Assembly (NCBI GenBank): GCA_963806685.1
Contig: CAWDZB010000002.1
Coordinates: 1-64,000 of the forward strand
Direction: 5' to 3'
Source of the DNA: DDH964 sp963806685
Lineage (GTDB): Bacteria > Desulfobacterota > Desulfuromonadia > Desulfuromonadales > DDH964
Length of the DNA: 64,000 nt
Position 1 is the first letter of the stretch, and every line of letters begins with the position of its first letter. Position numbers and translations under genes: made by a program. Of this stretch, positions 38,071 through 44,304 are shown one piece after another. Below the pieces are notes generated by a model. That model saw nothing but the letters and a program-made list of their open reading frames with translations, did no database searches and was not told the DNA's origin.

Positions 38071-40099
38071 CTTCAGATTCTGTGGATCCTGCACCGAGCA
38101 GGTGAAGTGCGTTGAGACTGGCGGCGGCCTCCCGACAGGTGTTGCGGAAGGCCTCCTGATTCATATCCTGGCCGTATTGGGGATACATTCGGTCGGCAAT
38201 TTCATCAAGTCTAGCCGAGCCGTCGCAAAGTGCAAGGAAGTCGCTGCCGAAGCGGTTGACCGCGGTCACCTCCAGTTCGCCCCCCTCCTGCCGGAAGACC
38301 AGCCAGGTCGGCGCTTCCGGGTAGGAGGCAAGCAGTTGCCCGGCCTTGAGGTCCTCGATGATCTCCGGCAGATCGTAGGCGAAGCTGCGCACCAGCACGT
38401 TCTGGCGGCGGTGCGGCCGCCAGTTCTTTACGCCCGAGAGATCGATGTTGGCCACCGCCGCCGGCGGGGCGTGGGCGGCGACTTCGATGGCGCTGCTCTC
38501 GTAGGCGACGATCTCCGGCAGGTGGGCCCAACCGGCGGCGATCTCCGGCTGCTTCTCGGCGGCGAAGGCCGGAAAGTGCGCGTAGCATGCGGGTGGCGTG
38601 AGCCCCGGCTCCTCGAGCCCTTCCCGGGCGGCGACGAAGGCGAGCAAGGCGGCGAAGAGCTCGCTGATCGAGGTGTCGAGGGCGGTCGCCAGCGCCAGCA
38701 ACGATTTGGGGTAGAGGTTGACCAGCAGCGGGAAGAAGTTTGCCAGCCGCGCCAACTCCGGCAGCTCCATCCCGCGGCAGGGAAGGTTGTAGAAGCTGCT
38801 GAAGAGCTGCGTATCGGAGCCGATCAGCGCCTCGTCCTCAGCCAGGCGCTTGCCGGCTTCGAACTCCAGGCCGAGGGCGAAGTAGGAGTCGACGGCGCGC
38901 ACCAGCGTTGCCCCGTAGCGATGGTGAAGTTCGGTCCCCGGCAGCACGGTGGGAATCTGCATCAAGGGGTTGCTGTTGCCGCGCAGCCCGGTGGTCAGCG
39001 CCAGGGCCAGGGTGGCGTCGATGTCGCCGCGCTCCTCCTCCGGAAAGCCGACCACGAAGGAGAGGGTCGGCACCATCCCCCGGGCGGTGGTCTCCTCGAC
39101 CCGGGTGCCGAGGATCTGCGGGTCGATTTTCTTGCGGATGAAGGCCAGGGTGCGCTCCGAGCCGGAGTCGATGCCGTAGCACATCGACTCGCAGCCGGCC
39201 TCGCGCATCAGCCCGAGCAGGTCGGCGTCGACGGTGTCAAGGCGCGAGATGCAGTACCAGGCAAGGCGATGCAGGCCGGCGGCGATGACTTGGCGGCAGA
39301 AGGTCTCGACGAAGCGCCGGTCGGCGGTGAACTGGTCGTAGGCGAGCAGGAAGCACTCGGCCCCCTGGTCCACTTGCAGGCGGCGCATCTCCTCCACCAC
39401 CCGCTCGACGTTGAAGGTCCGGCAGCGGCGGCGCCAGAGGACCGACTCGGAGCAGTAGACGCAGGAGTGGGGACAGCCGCGGCCGACCTCGAGGATGGCA
39501 ATGGAGCGCGGCAATTCGCAGGCGGCCTGGTAGGTGGCCAGGGGCGGTCCCAGGCTGTAGTCGGGCAGCGGCAGGACATCGAGATCGGCGATCAGCTCCC
39601 GCTCCGGGTTGGCGACGATCCCCCCGGCCCCGCGCCAAGTGACCCCGGCCACCGATGCCGGTTCGTCCCCTGCGGCCCAGGTGCCGGCCAGCTCGGGGAA
39701 GGTCACCTCCCCCTCCCCTCGCACCACCGCGTCGATGAAGGGGAAGCGCTCCAGGGTCTCGGCGGCGACGAAGGAAGCGTTGTGGCCGCCGACGACGATC
39801 CGCGCCTGCGGGCAGAGGCGGCGCACCCTGCGGGCGATATTGAGGGTCGGCGGGTAGGTGGTGCACTGGGCGCTGAAGGCGACGATATCGGGGCGGGTCG
39901 CGGCAACCTGCGCGGCGCAGGCGTCGTAGACGCCGGCGCCGAAGGGAAGGCTGCCGTCGCGAAGGCCCAGGACCTGGTCGAGGATCACCGGCGCATGGCC
40001 GGCGCGGCGCAGCAGCGTCGCCAGGTTGAGCAGGCCGAGCGGCGGCAGGTTGTACATGGACGGGTGGTAAAAGGGCGGAAAGACTAGGGCGATGTTCAT
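38060..40099 (-). CDS. B12-binding-type radical SAM protein with C-terminal PqqD-like domain
   Basis: A 679-residue protein. Residues 1-145 have the Rossmann-like cobalamin-binding fold (MNIALVFPPFYHPSMYNLPP, IVVGGHNASFVAAETLERFP, VRGEGEVTFPEL). The usual DxHxxG cobalamin ligand is not obvious (DQVLGL at 41-46). The radical SAM core has GRGCPHSCVYC with Cys209, Cys213, Cys216 for the 4Fe-4S cluster, then YGIDSGSERTLAFIRKK and VGFPEEERGDI. Residues about 598-670 resemble PqqD (EVTAVNRFGSDFLALCDGSARLDEIADRM), the RiPP recognition element. The start at 40099 fits the family. Together with the repeat peptide downstream this points to post-translational modification of that peptide. Confidence 0.87.
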   Translation of the reverse strand: MNIALVFPPFYHPSMYNLPPLGLLNLATLLRRAGHAPVILDQVLGLRDGSLPFGAGVYDACAAQVAATRPDIVAFSAQCTTYPPTLNIARRVRRLCPQARIVVGGHNASFVAAETLERFPFIDAVVRGEGEVTFPELAGTWAAGDEPASVAGVTWRGAGGIVANPERELIADLDVLPLPDYSLGPPLATYQAACELPRSIAILEVGRGCPHSCVYCSESVLWRRRCRTFNVERVVEEMRRLQVDQGAECFLLAYDQFTADRRFVETFCRQVIAAGLHRLAWYCISRLDTVDADLLGLMREAGCESMCYGIDSGSERTLAFIRKKIDPQILGTRVEETTARGMVPTLSFVVGFPEEERGDIDATLALALTTGLRGNSNPLMQIPTVLPGTELHHRYGATLVRAVDSYFALGLEFEAGKRLAEDEALIGSDTQLFSSFYNLPCRGMELPELARLANFFPLLVNLYPKSLLALATALDTSISELFAALLAFVAAREGLEEPGLTPPACYAHFPAFAAEKQPEIAAGWAHLPEIVAYESSAIEVAAHAPPAAVANIDLSGVKNWRPHRRQNVLVRSFAYDLPEIIEDLKAGQLLASYPEAPTWLVFRQEGGELEVTAVNRFGSDFLALCDGSARLDEIADRMYPQYGQDMNQEAFRNTCREAAASLNALHLLGAGSTESEERR

Positions 40100-40254
40100 C
40101 GGCGACCTTCGTTGAGACGGGGAAAAGGGTGAAGGTAAGGTTAGTATTCTATCAGAGTCGACGGGCCCGCGGGCAATTTCCCCTTGCAGTCGATTCCCAT
40201 TCCCCGCAAAATGAACGAACCATATAAACATCCGAATATAACGGAGGAGATCCC

Positions 40255-40992
40255 ATGACCCAGGCTGGCGAAGAAACCCCCTTGAGCTGCGCCAAGTGCG
40301 GTGCCGTTTTCCGGAAACAGGGCAGCACCAACTGCTGGAGCGATCCGAAGAACCGCGGCGCCGCCCCGGGCTACTGCCCCTCCGAGCGGGAAAAGGAGAT
40401 CATCGAGGATGCCTTCACCCGCTACAGCGGCCAGGGCGAGGATGCCAAGCTGGCGCGGGTGGCGGCGATCGTCGAGGGGCTCTGCTACCAGCCGGTCCCC
40501 GGCTCCGACGCGGTCAACGCCCGCTGGACCCGGGTCGAGGACACCATCGCCCTGGCCAAGCTGATGGGCTGGAAGAAGATCGGCATCGGCACCTGCATCG
40601 GCCTGCTGGACGAGAGCAACCGCCTCAGCGAGATCCTGCGCGCCCAGGGGTTCGAACCGCTCTCTGTCTGCTGCAAGGCCGGCAGCATCGACAAGCTGGA
40701 GTTGGGCATCGCCGAGGAGCACAAGGTCCGCCCCGGCACCTTCGAGCCGGCCTGCAACCCCATCGCCCAGGCCCGGCTCCTCAACCAGGCGGGGACCGAC
40801 ATGAACGTCATCGTCGGCCTCTGCGTCGGCCACGACATGCTCTTCGCCAAGCACTCCGACGCCCCGGTCACCACCCTGGTGGTCAAGGACCGGGTCACCG
40901 GCCACAACCCGGCGGCGGTCCTCTACGGCCAGAACTTCTACTACAAGCGGCTGCAGAAGCAGCAGGTCGTTGTCCCGGAGTTGGAGGACTGA
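40255..40992 (+). CDS. DUF1847 Cys-rich protein
   Basis: A 245-residue cytoplasmic protein. N-terminal LSCAKCGAVFRKQ ... NCWSDP ... GYCPSEREKEIIEDAF is a cysteine-rich putative metal-binding segment; GIGTCIGLLDESN, SVCCKAGSIDK, FEPACNPIAQARLLN and GLCVGHDMLFAKHS add more conserved Cys and a His. This pattern matches DUF1847, a family of anaerobes with unproven function. The ATG at 40255 follows GGAGGAG. It is divergent from the radical SAM gene, sharing a 155-bp promoter region. Confidence 0.88.
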   Translation: MTQAGEETPLSCAKCGAVFRKQGSTNCWSDPKNRGAAPGYCPSEREKEIIEDAFTRYSGQGEDAKLARVAAIVEGLCYQPVPGSDAVNARWTRVEDTIALAKLMGWKKIGIGTCIGLLDESNRLSEILRAQGFEPLSVCCKAGSIDKLELGIAEEHKVRPGTFEPACNPIAQARLLNQAGTDMNVIVGLCVGHDMLFAKHSDAPVTTLVVKDRVTGHNPAAVLYGQNFYYKRLQKQQVVVPELED

Positions 40993-41022
40993 CCTGCCCT
41001 CCCCCGCCAAGGGTTAAAATAA

Positions 41023-41051
41023 TTGACAACCGGCTCGGATGCCGGTATCAA
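41023..41051 (+). promoter_or_regulatory. Promoter-like element after DUF1847 gene
   Basis: TTGACA (41023-41028) and TATCAA (41046-41051) are 17 bp apart. The spacer contains CCGGC...GCCGG dyad symmetry, which might be an operator. No annotated gene starts directly downstream, only a terminator about 70 bp on, so it may drive a short RNA or be fortuitous. Confidence 0.45.
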
Positions 41052-41057
41052 AAGAAG

Positions 41058-41153
41058 GTCTGTTTTTCATTGGGCATTTCGGAGGGGCGCTGTGGAAAAG
41101 GATAAGGGATAACAAAGCAGCCCGCTCGGCTAACCAGGCCGGGCGGGCTTTTT
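41058..41153 (+). ncRNA. Candidate small RNA ending in a strong terminator
   Basis: If the promoter at 41023-41051 is active, a transcript of about 95 nt would end at the terminator at 41119-41153. It contains a purine-rich GGAAAAGGATAAGGGATAA segment. A short reading frame from the ATG at 41040 crosses the terminator and has no ribosome-binding site. Speculative; the region may just be the 3' UTR of the DUF1847 gene. Confidence 0.3.
41119..41153 (+). terminator. Rho-independent terminator
   Basis: AGCCCGCTCGGC (41119-41130) pairs with GCCGGGCGGGCT (41138-41149) with one G-U pair, followed by TTTTT. It ends the DUF1847 transcription unit and marks the edge of the cassette island. Confidence 0.85.
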
Positions 41154-41277
41154 GTTTCGCTGCTGTGCTTAGGGGTTTTTTCTAACTACCTAAAATCTCT
41201 GCTATTTAAACTTAATATCACAGTTGCTTTTATATCGGATATGACAGCAACTGTCTAATCCCTGTTAGCTTTCAAGA

Positions 41278-41736
41278 ATGAATAAAAGAAAAGCAATATT
41301 AAACATATTGATATTCTTAGCATTTGTTGGTTATGGGTACTCTCAACTGTACGGAGAGAAACTCAATAATAATCAAATGTTCGGTGCGCTGTTTTTTGCA
41401 GTTTTGCTATCTATAGTTTCGTGTGCATTCTTTGTCGGCGCAGCATTTCCTTATCGAAAAGAAACAAAGACAGATAAAGGCATTAAAAAGGCGTACTCAT
41501 TTGCCACTTTGAGTCTAGGCCTATCATTTTTTACCGTACCGTTTTGGGCAATATTGACTGGGTCGTTTATTCCCGGAAAAATGGGGCCAATCTCAAGCAT
41601 TATTGCTGCAATTTGGTTTGCCATTGCCCTGTTTGGGCCAGCATGTCCATGGCTAGTTTATTTCAGAAGGTTCTTAGTTAAAAGAAACAATGAAATGAGA
41701 AAAGAAATTCAGGACAAAAAGAAAGCTAACCAGTAG
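41278..41736 (+). CDS. Cassette-encoded four-helix membrane protein, unknown
   Basis: A 152-residue protein in the first cassette. Hydrophobic segments lie at about 7-24, 35-57, 75-95 and 104-127, followed by a basic charged tail ending KKKANQ. The start ATG is eight bases after the GTTAGCT junction. Base composition is much more A/T-rich than core genes. I recognise no family. The attC-like site begins inside its last codons. Confidence 0.7.
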   Translation: MNKRKAILNILIFLAFVGYGYSQLYGEKLNNNQMFGALFFAVLLSIVSCAFFVGAAFPYRKETKTDKGIKKAYSFATLSLGLSFFTVPFWAILTGSFIPGKMGPISSIIAAIWFAIALFGPACPWLVYFRRFLVKRNNEMRKEIQDKKKANQ

Positions 41737-41839
41737 ATCAAGCGGACGAAAAATACAGGTGTGGTTCACGAAAAACAAAAGCAAATTGCGGTGATGGCGC
41801 GAACAGTTCGTCGTCGCCGCTTATCTCAAACCGTTATAA
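41726..41839 (+). other. attC site 1
   Basis: CTAAC at 41726-41730, then ATCAAGCGGACG at 41737-41748. The right side has GTCGCCGCTTATCTCAA (41813-41829) and the crossover core GTTATAA at 41833-41839. AAGCGG (41740-41745) pairs with CCGCTT (41817-41822), and CTAAC/TAAC pairs with GTTA. Spacing (TAAC, six bases, ATCAAGC) matches the classic aadA-type attC layout (TAAC, seven bases, TCAAGC). Length about 114 bp. Confidence 0.65.
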
Positions 41840-41854
41840 TTTCAAGGATTGATC

Positions 41855-42106
41855 ATGAAGCATAATAAACGACTGAAATCAGCAATTTTGCAAGTTGTAG
41901 AAAATCAAATTGATCTAAATGATCCTCCTGAAACAAAACAAACTTTGAATCGTCTCGTCTCCGAAGGAATTTCCGAAAAAAAAGCAAAAGAACTTATCGG
42001 TAGTGTCGTTGCTGCTGAAGTTTTTGAAGTTCTGAAAAAAGGGGAAGAATTTGATAAAAACAGGTTTGTTACTGCATTGAACAAACTTCCAGAAATCCCT
42101 GAGTAA
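41855..42106 (+). CDS. Cassette-encoded small soluble protein, unknown
   Basis: An 83-residue, charged, helical protein from the ATG at 41855 with AAGGA eight bases upstream. It contains ETKQTLNRLVSEGISEKKAKELIGSVVAAEVFEVLK, resembling small proteins of the type found with DUF1841-like families, but I do not claim membership. The frame starts 22 bp after the GTTATAA junction, as expected for a cassette gene. Confidence 0.7.
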   Translation: MKHNKRLKSAILQVVENQIDLNDPPETKQTLNRLVSEGISEKKAKELIGSVVAAEVFEVLKKGEEFDKNRFVTALNKLPEIPE

Positions 42107-42130
42107 AAAAGGCGAAATTATAACTCTACC

Positions 42131-42137
42131 GTTAGAA
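42131..42137 (+). other. Cassette junction core GTTAGAA
   Basis: The stretch TTATAACTCTACCGTTAGAAG (split across 42117-42138) resembles the right end of an attC site, and the next cassette gene starts eight bases later at 42145. The left arm of this attC is not recognisable, so the site is short or degenerate. Confidence 0.45.
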
Positions 42138-42144
42138 GTCAGAA

Positions 42145-42561
42145 ATGATTTATTTATACTTCATCGCTTTATTAGCAATTGCGTTTTTCATTATCAGAAA
42201 AACACCCAAATGGGACCCCCGCTGGGTAGGTTCGAGGTTACAGGCAAGAGGTTTGGCGATCTTTTTCGGGGGAATAATTCTTGGGTACTTGGCGTGTGAC
42301 TTTGGAAAAGGGCCAACTTATTCAGCACTTAAAATTATAGGCAATCTAGCTTGTGTGGCCGGTTTTATTACCATGCTATTCGGTTTTGGGAAACACGCCA
42401 AAGTAGTCTTTGGCCCCATTGACCCCAAACGTGAAGTTGACCCTGGTTACGACCTTGAATACATCCTGTGCCCGCACTGCAAGAAAGCAAAAATGAGAAA
42501 AGAAACGAAAGTGGTAAAGTGCCCGATTTGTAAAATGAAAACCACAATAGAAGACTTCTAA
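42145..42561 (+). CDS. Cassette-encoded membrane protein with C-terminal zinc ribbon
   Basis: A 138-residue protein. Three hydrophobic segments (about 1-17, 33-53, 64-83) are followed by a cytoplasmic domain carrying CPHC (about 110-113) and CPIC (about 127-130), a two-knuckle zinc ribbon. The combination of membrane anchor and zinc ribbon is clear, but the family is not recognised. The stop TAA overlaps the start of the next attC (CTAAC), as for the first cassette. Confidence 0.72.
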   Translation: MIYLYFIALLAIAFFIIRKTPKWDPRWVGSRLQARGLAIFFGGIILGYLACDFGKGPTYSALKIIGNLACVAGFITMLFGFGKHAKVVFGPIDPKREVDPGYDLEYILCPHCKKAKMRKETKVVKCPICKMKTTIEDF

Positions 42562-42568
42562 CACTTAT
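42559..42568 (+). other. Left fragment of interrupted attC site 3
   Basis: TCTAAC follows the zinc-ribbon gene directly, as at attC site 1, but the expected ATCAAGCGGAC arm does not follow. That arm reappears at 44217 on the far side of the IS110-type element, so the element split this site. Confidence 0.5.
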
Positions 42569-42577
42569 CAGGCCCCC

Positions 42578-43071
42578 GGCCGTCAAGAGTAAAATAGTCC
42601 GCAAACGCTAAAGGTTTCCCTCCCGTTCATTGACAAGCGACTGATCACCTTGGGCCATCCGGTTTCCGGCTTGGGATTCTCTGCTGGCTGCAGACGAATT
42701 CTGCTCCAAACACTTATCGAGGCTCTTATCGCGGGGGCTCGTTCGAGTCCTCCCCGCCGCCTGGAATCACGCCCGTGCCCTTTTGCCGTCCCAGTCAAAA
42801 GATCGAAGTCCATCTGTGCTGCCGATGGCCGCAGTTAGGTGCGGGATCGGGGAAGGGGCAGAATCCGGCGCTGGCCCCTTGGACCCTCGCGCAAAATGTG
42901 GGAGCGGGGCGGACCGCCAATCAAAACAAACCGGTTGGCAGTGGCTGGCGGATGATGCGGCCCGAGTCGGGTTTTGGGCCCAGAAGTCTGCGCTTGTTTG
43001 CGGCCGCCAAGCTTATTTCACCGTTGTGGTTGCCTCCAGTTAGATGGTCGAGCTGATCCGCCCCCTCCGCC
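42578..43071. other. Non-coding segment inside IS110-type element, with attC-like fragments
   Basis: No credible gene. It contains AAACACTTATCGAGG (42711-42725), similar to the TAACACTTATCAGG at the element edge, a GTTAGGT core at 42834-42840, CCGCCAAGCTTATTTCACCGTTG (about 43003-43025) resembling an attC right arm, and GTTAGAT at 43039-43045. It may be a captured or decayed cassette, or a second small insertion. Confidence 0.35.
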
Positions 43072-44121
43072 TCAGGCGGCCTTGCGCAAGAATTGATCCT
43101 GGTCGAAGGGCACCTGATTCTTGAGCATGTAATATACGGCGCGACCGAGGCGATGGGCCAAAATTGCCAGGGCCTTGCCCTTACCGTGCTTGCTGGCCAG
43201 TTTCTGCAGCACCTGCTGGGCCGGCTTGTTCCCCTTGAGCATCAAAATCACCGCCTCTCCGAAAGCCCAGCGCAAATGGGCGTTGCCGATCTTCTTGCCC
43301 GAATGGCCGTAGTGCTTGCCGTTCGACTCCTTGGCCGGCTTGACCAGTCGGCAGTAGGAGGCAAAATCCTGCTCACGGGGGAAGCGGGCAATGTTCTCGA
43401 TTTCGTAGAGCATCACCATGCCGAGGATCTTGCCGACTCCGGGAATTGATTTCAGCAGCGCCAGGTTGATCGGGTCGTGACCAGTGGCGATGCGCTCCAA
43501 CTCCCGTTCCAGTTTGTCGAGCAGTTGCTCGTAATGCTCAATGGTGAGCAGGTCAACCTCGACCATCCGCCGCACCACCGGATCAGGAAACTTTTTGAGC
43601 AGATCGCCGCGCATACTCGGCTTGGCAATACACCCCAGCGGCTCGGCCAGATTGTACTGGGTGGCGGTGTTCTGGATGTGGGAGAAGAGCTCGCCCCTTT
43701 TTCTGGCCAGATGGTTGCGGCGGCGCAGCAGATCCCGGGTCGCCCGCATCGGTTTGGGGTAGGTATAGGCAAGAGGGAAATTGCCGCCACGCAGCAGCAT
43801 GGCGATCTTGTGGGAGTCGATACGATCGTTCTTGGCCTTGCCGCCGTGGATTGCCTTCATGTAGAGGGCATGGCCGAGGACGAAATCGATCTCCTGCTCG
43901 GCGCAGAGGTCGGCCAGCCAGTACCAGGTGAACATGCACTCGCAGCCGACCACCAGGCCGTCTCGGTAGACCTTGATCAGTCGCAGGAAGTTCTTCGGAC
44001 GGGTCGGGATGTTCTGGTGAACAACCATTTCCCCCGCCGCATCAAGGATGCAGACGTACATGGCGTCGGCGTGCAGATCGACGCCGCAGTAGAACCGGTG
44101 CTGTTTCGTGTAGAATTTCAT
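43072..44121 (-). CDS. IS110-family transposase (IS1111-like)
   Basis: A 349-residue DEDD transposase. The N-terminal RuvC-like domain has Asp in CGVDLHADAMYVC, Glu in VVGCECMFTWYWLAD and Asp residues in KNDRIDSHKIAMLLR. A coiled-coil middle is followed by the C-terminal Transposase_20 region with LKSIPGVGKILGMVMLYEIE and the serine-type segment YGHSGKKIGNAHLRWAF. Complete and apparently intact. Oriented opposite to the cassettes. Confidence 0.92.
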   Translation of the reverse strand: MKFYTKQHRFYCGVDLHADAMYVCILDAAGEMVVHQNIPTRPKNFLRLIKVYRDGLVVGCECMFTWYWLADLCAEQEIDFVLGHALYMKAIHGGKAKNDRIDSHKIAMLLRGGNFPLAYTYPKPMRATRDLLRRRNHLARKRGELFSHIQNTATQYNLAEPLGCIAKPSMRGDLLKKFPDPVVRRMVEVDLLTIEHYEQLLDKLERELERIATGHDPINLALLKSIPGVGKILGMVMLYEIENIARFPREQDFASYCRLVKPAKESNGKHYGHSGKKIGNAHLRWAFGEAVILMLKGNKPAQQVLQKLASKHGKGKALAILAHRLGRAVYYMLKNQVPFDQDQFLRKAA

Positions 44122-44216
44122 GGTGCAGGCTCCTTTCTTTGAGAGGGTTTCTGTGTTCTCAAAGGATACCGGATGGTCCGGTATCTATGGAGGGGGCCTG
44201 CACTAGTATCAATGTA

Positions 44217-44304
44217 ATCAAGCGGACGGAATACTCAGGCTGCAAAATTTTGAAAAAGTTCGGTGGTGTTCGAAGGTCGCGGCGCCGCCGCTTATCATCA
44301 CCGT
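44217..44304 (+). other. Right part of attC site 3
   Basis: ATCAAGCGGACGG (44217-44229) and GCCGCCGCTTATCATCACC (44283-44301) correspond base for base with attC site 1. The site ends in GTT (44302-44304), immediately followed by the left end of the IS1182-type element. AAGCGG (44220-44225) pairs with CCGCTT (44287-44292). Confidence 0.6.

Larger units (their letters stand above)
42569..44200 (-). mobile_element. IS110/IS1111-type element inserted in an attC site
   Basis: The element carries the transposase at 43072-44121. Subterminal inverted repeats CAGGCCCCC (42569-42577) and GGGGGCCTG (44192-44200) bound it, with a few extra bases outside, as is characteristic for the IS1111 branch. Insertion split the attC of the zinc-ribbon cassette (TAAC before, ATCAAGCGGACG after), matching the attC-targeting habit reported for the IS1111-attC group. 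A GATACCGGA/TCCGGTATC hairpin (44166-44186) lies near the transposase end. The 490 bp after the transposase stop (42578-43071) hold no gene and are longer than usual. Confidence 0.65.

Noticed and set aside
41040..41184. 48-codon frame downstream of the DUF1847 gene
   Set aside because: No ribosome-binding site and it runs through a strong terminator hairpin.
42728..42760. tRNA T-arm-like sequence CTCGTTCGAGTCC with 3' pyrimidine-rich stretch
   Set aside because: The flanking stem does not pair properly as a T-arm, and no acceptor, D or anticodon arm can be built upstream, so no tRNA gene or clear tRNA fragment is supported.
42775..43056. Overlapping plus-strand frames in the IS110 non-coding segment
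   Set aside because: No ribosome-binding site, composition of random GC-rich translation, and they cross cassette-core-like sites.
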